A DNA stretch of 64,000 nucleotides, from assembly GCA_016704895.1 (NCBI GenBank), contig JADIZG010000010.1, positions 1 to 64,000 of the forward strand, written 5' to 3'. Under the pieces are notes generated by a model. The model did not search any database, was not told where the DNA came from, and was given only the letters and a program-made list of their open reading frames with translations. The position numbers were made by a program, and so were the translations under genes. The DNA is from Betaproteobacteria bacterium. Its GTDB lineage: Bacteria > Pseudomonadota > Gammaproteobacteria > Burkholderiales > Casimicrobiaceae. Shown piece by piece: positions 25,732-34,415 of this stretch (the first letter of the stretch is position 1; each line of letters starts with the position of its first letter).

Positions 25732-26538
25732 ATGCGTCCGGGCACCGCCAGCCTCGTCGTCCTCACCTTCGCGCTGCTTTGGCTGCCCGTCGCGCCCGCG
25801 CATGGCGCAACGACCGTCTTTCTCGACGAGCTGACCTGGACCGAGCTCCGCGACACGATCGCTGCGGGACGCACCACGGTGATCGTGCCGATCGGCGGCA
25901 CCGAGCAGAGCGGCCCGCACCTGACGCTCGGCAAGCACAACGTCCGCGTGCGCGCGCTCGCCGAGCGGGTCGCGCGCGAGCTCGGCGACGCGCTCGTCGC
26001 GCCGGTCGTCGCCTACGTACCCGAAGGCGGCGTGAGCCCGCCAACCTCGCACATGCGCTTCCCGGGCACGGTCACGGTGCCGGTGGAAACGTTCGAGCGG
26101 ACGCTCGAGTCGGCGGCGCGGAGCTTCCGGCTGCACGGATTCCGCGACATCGTGCTCATCGGCGACCACGGCGGCTACCAGTCGTCGCTGACGGCCGTCG
26201 AGCGCCGCCTCAACCGCGAATGGGCCGCCGCGCCCGTGCGCGTGCATGCGGTGCTCCAGTACTACCGCGCGTCCGAGGACGCCTACAAGCAGGCGCTCAG
26301 GGCCCGCGGCTACCGCGACGACGAGATCGGCATCCACGCCGGCCTCGCGGATGCGTCGCTCGCGCTCGCGGTCGACCCGCGTGTCGTGCGCGCCGACCGG
26401 CTGAAGGACGCCCCGCGCGCCGCCGACGGCACCTACGGCGACCCGCGCCGCGCGAGCGCCGAGCTGGGCGAGCTCGGCGTCAACGCGATCGTCCGCGAGA
26501 CCGTTGAAGCGATCCGCCGGGCGGTACGGCGCCGCTGA
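25732..26538 (+). CDS. Exported creatininase-family protein
   Basis: 268 residues with a Sec signal (MRPGTASLVVLTFALLWLPV, cleaved near APAHGA). The creatininase core is clear: VPIGGTEQSGPHLTLGKHN, then SPPTSHMRFPGTVTVP and IGDHGGYQ. In creatininase itself the first motif is EQHGPHLPLGTD with metal ligands Glu, His and Asp; here Glu58 is kept, the His is Ser60 and the Asp position is His69. This variant pattern marks a subgroup that is probably not creatininase. Substrate unknown; cyclic amides are the family theme. Located 44 bases downstream of mltF. Confidence 0.85.
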   Translation: MRPGTASLVVLTFALLWLPVAPAHGATTVFLDELTWTELRDTIAAGRTTVIVPIGGTEQSGPHLTLGKHNVRVRALAERVARELGDALVAPVVAYVPEGGVSPPTSHMRFPGTVTVPVETFERTLESAARSFRLHGFRDIVLIGDHGGYQSSLTAVERRLNREWAAAPVRVHAVLQYYRASEDAYKQALRARGYRDDEIGIHAGLADASLALAVDPRVVRADRLKDAPRAADGTYGDPRRASAELGELGVNAIVRETVEAIRRAVRRR

Positions 26539-26590
26539 CCCGCTTCTCTCCCCGCGCCTCCCTCCCAAACCCGTCCACAGGATTCCCTCG

Positions 26591-27811
26591 ATGCAGCACG
26601 TCCGCCGCACGCTCGCCTGGTCACTCGGCCTCGGAATGGCCGCGTTCGCGTGGGCGCAGGCCCCCGCACCGGTCGCGACGGTCCCCGGCATGCCGCCGGT
26701 GCCCGATCCGTCGAACCTCTACAGCGAGACCGCGGCCGGCAAGATGAGCGCGTCGGTCGCGAACGACCTGCCGCGGGTCTACGTGCCGCACGTGCGCTCG
26801 AACGACGTCTACGTGATCGACCCCGCGACGCTCAAGGTCGTCGACAAGTTCAAGGTGGGGCTGAGCCCGCAGCACGTCGTTCCGTCGTGGGACATGAAGA
26901 CGCTGTGGGTCGCCAACAACGCCGAGCGCACGCCGAACGGCAGCCTCACGCCCGTCGATCCGAAGACCGGCAAGCCGGGCAAGGCGGTCCCGGTCGACGA
27001 TCCGTACAACATGTATTTCACGCCGGACGGCCGCTCGGCGATCGTCGTCGCCGAGGCGTTCAAGCGCCTGGACTTCCGCGATCCGCACACGTTCGCGCTG
27101 CAGGGCTCGCTCGCGGTGCCCCGCTGCGGCGGGATCAACCACGCCGACTTCTCGATCGACGGCCGCTATGCGATCTTCACCTGCGAGTTCACCGGGGGCG
27201 TCGCCAAGATCGACCTCGTCGAGCGCAAGGTGCTGGGATACCTGCAGCTCATCCTGCCGGGCAAGCCCACGAAGGTCGTCAAGGGGCCGGACGGGCGCGA
27301 CGAGACGATCTGCACGACGTGGAAGGGCATGCCGCAGGACATTCGCGTGTCGCCGGACGGCAAGACCTGGTACATCGCCGACATGATGTCGAACGGCGTC
27401 TACGTCGTCGACGGCGAGCGCTTCGCGCAGATCGACTACGTGAAGACGTCGACCGGCGCGCACGGCCTCTACCCGAGCCGCGACGGCAGGAAGCTCTACA
27501 TCGCGAACCGCGGCTCGAACAAGATCCACGCGCCGCCGAAGGGTCCCGGCGGCGTCTCGGTGCTCGACTTCGCCACGCGCAAGATCGTCGCCGAATGGCC
27601 GATCCCCGGCGGCGGCAGCCCCGACATGGGCAACGTGAGCGCCGACGGCAGGCAGCTCTGGCTGTCGGGACGCTACGACGACGCGGTCTACGTGATCGAC
27701 ACCGACACCGGCGCCGTCCGGAAGATCAAGGTCGGTGCGGAGCCGCACGGGCTCACGGTGTGGCCGCAGCCGGGGCGGTATTCGCTCGGGCACACGGGGA
27801 ACATGCGCTGA
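26591..27811 (+). CDS. Exported YncE/YVTN-like beta-propeller protein
   Basis: 406 residues from ATG 26591, with signal MQHVRRTLAWSLGLGMAAFAWAQ. Propeller-like repeats follow: RVYVPHVRSNDVYVIDPATL, KTLWVANNAE, PYNMYFTPDGRSAIVV, QDIRVSPDGKTWYIADMMSN and GLYPSRDGRKLYIANRGSN. Such proteins are periplasmic; some bind DNA or cofactors, most have no known role. Two CG-flanked cysteines (PRCGGINHADFS and FTCEFTGG) could form a disulfide. It lies 52 bases after the creatininase-family gene on the same strand, so both may be co-transcribed. Confidence 0.8.
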   Translation: MQHVRRTLAWSLGLGMAAFAWAQAPAPVATVPGMPPVPDPSNLYSETAAGKMSASVANDLPRVYVPHVRSNDVYVIDPATLKVVDKFKVGLSPQHVVPSWDMKTLWVANNAERTPNGSLTPVDPKTGKPGKAVPVDDPYNMYFTPDGRSAIVVAEAFKRLDFRDPHTFALQGSLAVPRCGGINHADFSIDGRYAIFTCEFTGGVAKIDLVERKVLGYLQLILPGKPTKVVKGPDGRDETICTTWKGMPQDIRVSPDGKTWYIADMMSNGVYVVDGERFAQIDYVKTSTGAHGLYPSRDGRKLYIANRGSNKIHAPPKGPGGVSVLDFATRKIVAEWPIPGGGSPDMGNVSADGRQLWLSGRYDDAVYVIDTDTGAVRKIKVGAEPHGLTVWPQPGRYSLGHTGNMR

Positions 27812-27868
27812 CGCGGACGCGGGAGGCAACGGCCAACGATTCGCGGCCGCGAGTCCTGCGGGGGGCCT

Positions 27869-29167
<1,299 letters not shown>

Positions 29168-29173
29168 TTCGTT

Positions 29174-29182
29174 ATTGTATCA
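29174..29182 (-). promoter_or_regulatory. Extended -10 promoter, probably leaderless serS transcript
   Basis: The minus strand reads TGATACAAT, then AACGAA, then the serS ATG. TGnTACAAT is an extended -10, and a start six to seven bases downstream would be the A of the ATG. Absence of a Shine-Dalgarno sequence agrees. Confidence 0.5.
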
Positions 29183-29226
29183 GTCACTTGTCGCAACGAG
29201 TGTCGCTGCCGTTTCCCTACCGCGCC

Positions 29227-30559
29227 TCAGCGCTCGTCGTCGCGCGAGCGCTTGCGCGCGGCCGCGTCGCGCGAGCGGAAATCGGCCAGGCGCTGGCGGA
29301 TGCGCTCCTCGAGCCCGCGGTCGGTGGGCTCGTAGAACGTCGTGGGAGGCATGCCGTCGGGCAGGTAGTGCTCGCCGGCCGCGTAGCCGCCGTCCTCGTC
29401 GTGCGCGTAGCGGTAGCCCTTGCCGTAGTCGAGCGACTTCATGAGCCTGGTCGGCGCGTTGCGCAGCCGCAGCGGCACCGGGCGCGAACCGTCCTTCGCG
29501 ACGTGCGCGCGCACCGCGCCCCACGCCACGTAGGCGGCGTTCGACTTGGGCGCGACCGCGAGGTAGAGGATGCACTCGGCCAGCGCGAGCTCGCCTTCGG
29601 GCGAGCCCAGCCGCTCGTAGGTCTGGGCCGCGTCGAGCGCGAGCTGCAGCGCGCGCGGGTCGGCGAGCCCGATGTCCTCGGTGGCCATCCGGATCATCCG
29701 GCGCGCGCAGTAGAGCGGATCGGCGCCGCCGTCGAGCATGCGCGCGAGCCAGTAGAGCGCCGCGTCGGGGTCCGAGCCGCGCACCGACTTGTGGAGCGCC
29801 GAGATCTGGTCGTAGAACGCCTCGCCGCCCTTGTCGAAACGGCGCAGGCTGCGTGCGATCGTCTGTTCGACGAACGCGAGGTCGACCGCCGCGCGGCCGG
29901 CATCCGTCGCCGCGGTCGCGAGCTGCTCGACGAGGTTCAGCAGGCGGCGTCCGTCGCCGTCCGCGTACGCGACCAGCGCGTCGCGCGCGGGATCGTCGAT
30001 CGGCGTCGACGGCATCGCGGCCGAGACCGCGCGCGCGAAGAGCTCCGCGAGCTCGTCGGGTCCGAGCGGCTCCAGTACGTAGACCGCCGCGCGCGACAGC
30101 AGCGCCGGAGTTCACCTCGAACGACGGGTTCTCGGTCGTCGCGCCGATGAACGTGATGAGCCCCTGCTCGACCCACGGCAGGAACGCGTCCTGCTGCGCC
30201 TTGTTGAAGCGGTGCACCTCGTCGACGAACAGGATCGTGGGCCTGCCCGACTGCGCGCGCACGAGCTCGGCGCGCGCGACCGCGTCGCGGATCTCCTTGA
30301 CGCCGGCGAGCACGGCCGAGATCGCGACGAAGTCCGCGTTGAACGCGTCGGCCATCAGCCGCGCGAGCGTCGTCTTGCCCACGCCCGGCGGCCCCCACAG
30401 GATCATCGAGTGGAGCTTGCCCGCGTGGAACGCGACGGCGAGCGGCTTGCCGGGCCCGAGCAGGTGCGACTGCCCGACGACCTCGGCGATCGTGCGGGGG
30501 CGCAGGCGCTCGGCGAGCGGCGTGCCGGAGGGCGGCGGCGGGGCGAAGAGATCGGTCAC
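29227..30559 (-). CDS. rarA: Replication-associated recombination protein A, one frameshift
   Basis: From GTG 30559 the protein reads VTDLFAPPPPSGTPLAERLRP, with Walker A WGPPGVGKTTLARLMADAF, then FVDEVHRFNKAQQDAFLPWVE and GATTENPSFEVNS. At 30105-30108 there is one extra base (C/G); the family continues with ALLSRAAVYVLEPLGPDEL in the other frame, then the C-terminal domain (ISALHKSVRGSDPDAALYWL, RMIRMATEDIGLADP) to 29227. An AAA+ clamp-loader-like ATPase acting at stalled forks. In the ancestral order it follows lolA; here three plus-strand genes separate them. Confidence 0.93.
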
Positions 30560-30583
30560 GAGGGGATCGCTCGGGAAGGGAGG

Positions 30584-30589
30584 ATGATA
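30584..30589 (-). promoter_or_regulatory. Candidate -10 for rarA
   Basis: TATCAT on the minus strand, 24 bases upstream of the GTG start of rarA, in the 85-base divergent gap with the RuBisCO-like gene. Its -35 side would overlap the candidate promoter of the opposite gene. Confidence 0.35.
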
Positions 30590-30613
30590 GCGAAGCCGCC
30601 GCGCCGCCGTCGG

Positions 30614-30619
30614 TACAAT
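30614..30619 (+). promoter_or_regulatory. Candidate -10 for the RuBisCO-like/cupin operon
   Basis: TACAAT within CGGTACAATCG, 25 bases upstream of the ATG at 30645. The surrounding decamer CGGTANAATCG recurs before trxB and, with small changes, before ilvE and acpP in this window. Confidence 0.4.
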
Positions 30620-30644
30620 CGACGTTTCCGCGCCCCGCGCCCCG

Positions 30645-31772
30645 ATGAGCGACGCCCGCCTCACCGCCACCTACGCCGTCCGCGCCGACCGGGCGTCGAT
30701 CGCCGAGCGCGCCGAGGCGCTCGCGCTCGAGCAGAGCGTCGAGGTGCCGATCGCGGCGGTGCGCGACGCGCGCGTGCGCGACGAGGTCGTCGCGCGCGTC
30801 GCGTCGATCGCGCCGCGGGACGATGGTCGCCACGACGTCCGCATCGCGATGGCGATCGAGACGACCGGCCACGAGCCGGGGCAGCTCCTGAACATGCTGT
30901 TCGGCAACAGCTCGCTCCACGACGACGTCGAGCTCTGCGACGTCGAGCTGCCGGCCGACGCCGCCGCCGCGTACGGCGGTCCGCGCTTCGGCATCGCCGG
31001 CTGGCGAGAGGCGGTCGGCGCGACCGGGCGTCCGCTCACCTGCTCGGCGCTCAAGCCGCTCGGCCTCTCCGTCGACGCGCTGGCCCTGCTCGCCGGCACG
31101 CTCGCGCGGGCCGGCATCGACGTGATCAAGGACGACCACGGCCTCGCCGACCAGTCGAGCGCCCCGTTTGCCGCGCGCGTTGCCGCGGTCCAGCGTGCGA
31201 TCGACGCCGCGAATCGCGAAACGGGGGGGCGTACGATCTACGCGCCCAGCCTGACCGGCAGCCTCGACGCGATGCGCGTCCAGATGAAGGCCGCCCGCGA
31301 CGCCGGCACGGGCGCGCTGATGATCGCGCCGATGGTGAGCGGCGTGTCGACGCTGGCGGTCGTCGCGCGCGAAGCCGGCGTGCCGATCCTCGCCCACCCG
31401 GCGCTCGCCGGCGCCACCCGCATCGCGCCGCCGCTGCTGCTCGGCCGCCTGTTCCGGCTGTTCGGGGCCGACGCGACGATCTTTCCCAATGCGGGCGGCC
31501 GCTTCAGCTATTCGCCCGACACCTGCGCGGCGATTGCGGATGGCGCGCGCGCACCGTGGCACGGGCTCGCCCCTGCGATGCCCGTGCCGGCGGGCGGCAT
31601 GAGCGTCGAGCGTGTCCCCGGGATGCGCGCGGCGTTCGGCGACGATGCGATGCTGCTGATCGGCGGAAGCCTGCTCGTGGCGGGAGACGCGCTCGAGGAC
31701 CGCTGCCGCGCGTTCGTGGCCGCCGTGCGGGAAGGCGCCGGGGCGAACCGTCCGAGGGAGTCCGTTCGATGA
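30645..31772 (+). CDS. RuBisCO-like protein (form IV type)
   Basis: 375 residues, a little over three quarters of true RuBisCO large subunits. Matching by eye to RuBisCO: GN at 87-88 (Asn123 site), ALKPLGLS with Lys137 (Lys175 site), IKDDHG with Lys162 and Asp164 (carbamylated Lys201 and Asp203), His251 (His294 site), AGG 316-318 and GG 340-341 (phosphate-binding loops). Replaced are Glu204 (His165), Arg295 (Pro), His298 (Ala) and loop-6 Lys334 (Arg286). It is therefore not a CO2-fixing enzyme. Known RuBisCO-like enzymes act in methionine salvage, in an MTA-isoprenoid shunt, or as decarboxylases/transcarboxylases of acid sugars such as 3-oxo-isoapionate. Its stop overlaps the ATG of a cupin gene (ATGA), so the two are probably coupled. 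Confidence 0.85.
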   Translation: MSDARLTATYAVRADRASIAERAEALALEQSVEVPIAAVRDARVRDEVVARVASIAPRDDGRHDVRIAMAIETTGHEPGQLLNMLFGNSSLHDDVELCDVELPADAAAAYGGPRFGIAGWREAVGATGRPLTCSALKPLGLSVDALALLAGTLARAGIDVIKDDHGLADQSSAPFAARVAAVQRAIDAANRETGGRTIYAPSLTGSLDAMRVQMKAARDAGTGALMIAPMVSGVSTLAVVAREAGVPILAHPALAGATRIAPPLLLGRLFRLFGADATIFPNAGGRFSYSPDTCAAIADGARAPWHGLAPAMPVPAGGMSVERVPGMRAAFGDDAMLLIGGSLLVAGDALEDRCRAFVAAVREGAGANRPRESVR

Positions 31773-32260
31773 GCGATGCAACGATCCGGCGCTTCGTGCC
31801 GCCGCGCGGCGGCGGCAATCCCGCGACCGACGAGCGATCCGCGTACCGCTGGGAGGCGGTCGACCTCCTCGCCTACAAGTCCGACGCGTCCTCGCCGTTC
31901 CGCGACGTCACTCGCCAGACGCTCTTCCGCCGCGACGACCTCGCCGGCGAGCTGCGCTACTTCGAGGTCGCCCCGGGCGGACACTCGACGCTGGAGCGCC
32001 ACGCGCACGTGCACGCGGTGCTCATCCTGCGCGGACGGGGCCGGTGCCTCGTCGGCGACGCGGTGCACGCGGTCCACGAGCGCGACCTCGTCACCGTGCC
32101 GCCGGGGACCGGGCACCAGTTCCGCGCGGCGCCCGACGCGCCGCTGGGCTTCCTGTGCATGGTGGACGCCGTCCGCGACAAGCCCGAGCTGCCAGGACCG
32201 GATGCGCTGTCGTCTTTGCGCGCGGCGCGGGCAGTCGCCGACTTCCTCGACGGACGCTGA
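31769..32260 (+). CDS. Cupin domain protein coupled to the RuBisCO-like gene
   Basis: 163 residues. Cupin motif 1 is GGHSTLERHAHVHAVLILRG with the His-x-His metal ligands; the usual Glu of the motif is not evident. Motif 2 is DLVTVPPGTGHQFRA with its His. The domain lies at about 70-135, after a 65-residue N-terminal strand region. ATG 31769 overlaps the stop of the preceding gene. In Rhodospirillum rubrum a cupin works directly after a RuBisCO-like isomerase (releasing methanethiol from methylthioxylulose phosphate); whether this cupin does the same is only an inference from the pairing. Confidence 0.85.
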   Translation: MSDATIRRFVPPRGGGNPATDERSAYRWEAVDLLAYKSDASSPFRDVTRQTLFRRDDLAGELRYFEVAPGGHSTLERHAHVHAVLILRGRGRCLVGDAVHAVHERDLVTVPPGTGHQFRAAPDAPLGFLCMVDAVRDKPELPGPDALSSLRAARAVADFLDGR

Positions 32261-32273
32261 AGCGCAGACGCCG

Positions 32274-33257
32274 ATGTCCGCTTGCCGCACGCCACGAAGG
32301 GCCGCGGCCCTCGCCGCGATCGCCACCGCGCTCGCCTCGATCGCACCGGCCACCGCGTTCGACCTGCAGGGTCATCGAGGCGCGCGCGGCCTGCTGCCCG
32401 AGAACACGCTCGCGGGCTTCGAGAAGGCGCTCGACCTCGGCGTGACGACGCTCGAGACCGATCTCGCGGTCACGAGGGACGGCGTCCTCGTCATCTCGCA
32501 CGACCCGGACCTCAACCCCGCGCTGGTCCGGAGCCCGAGCGGCTTCTGGCTTGGCGCACGCGGTCCGGCGATCCGGACGCTCACGCTCGCCGAGCTGAAG
32601 GCCTACGACGTCGGCCGGGTCAACCCGTCGACGTCCTACGGAAAGCAATGGCCGATGCAGCTCGCGCGCGACGGCGAGCGCATCCCGACGCTCGCCGAGG
32701 TGTTCGGGCTCGTGAAGGCGCGCGGTTCGTCGGTGCGGTTCAACCTCGAGACCAAGATCACGCCGACGTCGGGCGACTCGGTCGTCGACCCGGAGACGTT
32801 CGTGAAGCTCGCGGTCGCCGAAATCCGCGCCGCCGGCGTCGCCGACCGCACGACGCTGCAGTCGTTCGACTGGCGGACGGTCGTCCTGTCGAAGCGCCTC
32901 GCACCGGAGATCGTCACCGCGTGCCTCACCGCCGAGTTCCCGAACTTCGACACCGTGAAGTCCGATGCGTCCGGACGCTCGCCCTGGCAGGCGGGCCTCG
33001 ACCCGGCGAGCCACGGCAACTCGCTGCCGCGGCTCGTGAAGGCGGCCGGGTGCGACCAGTGGTCGGCCAACGCCGGGAGCCTCACATCGGAACGCGTCCG
33101 GGAGGCGCAGGCGCTCGGCCTCAAGGTGCTGGCGTGGACCGTGAACGAAGCAGCCGAGATGGTGCGCGTGATCGAGATGGGGGTCGACGGGATCATCACC
33201 GACTACCCGGACCGCGCCCGCAAGGTGCTCGAGGCGCGGGGCATCGTCCCGAAGTGA
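32274..33257 (+). CDS. glpQ: Exported glycerophosphodiester phosphodiesterase
   Basis: 327 residues from ATG 32274 with signal peptide (ALAAIATALASIAPATAFD). GDPD motifs are clear: LQGHRGARGLLPENTLAGF (catalytic His plus ENT), LETDLAVTRDGVLVISHDP (Glu-x-Asp and His) and the C-terminal LAWTVNEAAEMVRVIEMGVDGIITDYP. It hydrolyses glycerophosphodiesters in the periplasm to glycerol-3-phosphate. It lies 13 bases after the cupin gene, so it is probably in the same transcript, though no metabolic link is obvious. It is convergent with lolA. Confidence 0.92.
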   Translation: MSACRTPRRAAALAAIATALASIAPATAFDLQGHRGARGLLPENTLAGFEKALDLGVTTLETDLAVTRDGVLVISHDPDLNPALVRSPSGFWLGARGPAIRTLTLAELKAYDVGRVNPSTSYGKQWPMQLARDGERIPTLAEVFGLVKARGSSVRFNLETKITPTSGDSVVDPETFVKLAVAEIRAAGVADRTTLQSFDWRTVVLSKRLAPEIVTACLTAEFPNFDTVKSDASGRSPWQAGLDPASHGNSLPRLVKAAGCDQWSANAGSLTSERVREAQALGLKVLAWTVNEAAEMVRVIEMGVDGIITDYPDRARKVLEARGIVPK

Positions 33258-33311
33258 ACCCATCCCGCGGTGTCAGGGGCCTGACCACGGAGATCCCGGC
33301 AGGCCGAGGGG

Positions 33312-33944
33312 TCATCTCGCCGCCGGCGCCGCGACGACGTCCGCGCCCGCGGGCGGCGCGAACCGGAACAGGTCCGCCGGAAGCGCGACGTTGCGCTCGA
33401 ACGCTTCGAACTGCAGGCGGGTCGTCTGCCCGAACGCGTCGACGAGCTCCATCGCGCGCGGAAGCTGGCCGCGGAAGCCGATGCGCACCTTCGTGAACGT
33501 CGAGTCGGCGGACGTCGGCGTCGCCTCGACCCACGCGAGGCCGTCCGCCGTGCCGCCGTCGACGAGCGACGAAGTTGCGCTCGAGCGCGTTGTCGCCGGC
33601 GAGCAGCGCCGCAGGCGTCGCGCCGAGTGCCGCGTCCAGCGGGCGCACGATCACCTGGTTCAGGTCCTTGTCGTAGACCCACACCTTCGCGCCGTCGCCG
33701 ACGACGAGCTGCTCGAACGGCTTCTCGTAGCTCCAGCGGAACTTGCCCGGGCGGGCGAACGCGAAGGTTCCGGACGACAGTTGCGGCACGCGCCCGCTGC
33801 GGGCGACGACGGTCTGCCGGAACGTCGCCCGGCCGTTCTTCGCGCCGTCGAGGAACGCGTTGAGCTCGTCGATGCCTCCCGCGCCGGCGTGCGTCGGCGC
33901 GAGCGCCATCGCGAACGCGAGCAGCCGGACGACAGCCGCGTCAT
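33312..33944 (-). CDS. lolA: Outer-membrane lipoprotein carrier protein LolA, two frameshifts
   Basis: Three frames must be joined. ATG 33944 overlaps the upstream stop (ATGA) and gives MTRLSS; a missing base near 33928 leads into RLLAFAMALAPTHAGAGG, completing a signal peptide. The mature part has ELNAFLDGAKNGRATFRQTV and PGKFRWSYEKPFEQLVVGDG, typical of LolA. At 33570 an extra base shifts the frame to SLVDGGTADGLAWVEATP and IGFRGQLPRAMELVDAFGQT, ending FRFAPPAGADVVAAPAAR at 33312. LolA ferries lipoproteins across the periplasm and is essential, so the breaks are probably sequence errors. Position after ftsK is the conserved order. Confidence 0.85.
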
Positions 33945-34339
33945 CGCGGCGCGCCGGGCTCGGTGCCCGGGATGTTGGCGAGGCAGTTGCCCAAGGCGTC
34001 GAGGATCACGTAGCTGTGGGTGAGCGCCGCCCAGTCGCGGACTCCGGGCGTTCGGCGGTACTGGTGCACGTAGACCCGCCACGAGTCGTAGAAGTTCTCG
34101 GTCTCGACGTCGCATCCGCCGATCGACGAGGTCGGGCCGCAGAAGCCGTCGGGCATCAGCTCGAGCGCGGTCCGCTCGGCCGTCTTCCGGTCGATGCGCG
34201 GCGACCCGGGGGGGGCCTTGCGCGAGCAATAACGGTCGCCTTCGCGGTAGATCTCGACCGGGGCGGCGATGACGGGTGTGGCGGCGGCCACGAACAGCAG
34301 TGCCGATGCCAGGAAGGCGCGCGGCGCGACCAGCCGCAC
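33941..34339 (-). CDS. Exported protein of unknown function
   Basis: About 132 residues from GTG 34339 (VRLVAPRAFLASALLFVAAA, signal peptide ending IAA); an open frame also exists to ATG 34405. The mature part begins APVEIYREGDRYCSRKAPPG and has four cysteines (in RYCSRK, GFCGPTS, GGCDVE and GNCLAN), suggesting disulfides in the periplasm. It is wedged between ftsK and lolA, which are normally adjacent, and its stop overlaps the lolA start. I do not recognise the family. Confidence 0.7.
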   Translation of the reverse strand: MRLVAPRAFLASALLFVAAATPVIAAPVEIYREGDRYCSRKAPPGSPRIDRKTAERTALELMPDGFCGPTSSIGGCDVETENFYDSWRVYVHQYRRTPGVRDWAALTHSYVILDALGNCLANIPGTEPGAPR

Positions 34340-34415
34340 GTCGCCGCTGAAGCCCGACGATCGGGACGCCGCCGGCCGGAACCGGCGCGGCCCGGGCGCG
34401 GGCAACGCGACACGA

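Noticed and set aside
25732..26538. Creatinine amidohydrolase
   Set aside because: Two metal-ligand positions differ and the protein is exported; only family membership is supported.
30645..31772. True carboxylating RuBisCO
   Set aside because: Glu204, Arg295, His298 and Lys334 equivalents are replaced, the protein is short, and no phosphoribulokinase or small subunit is nearby.
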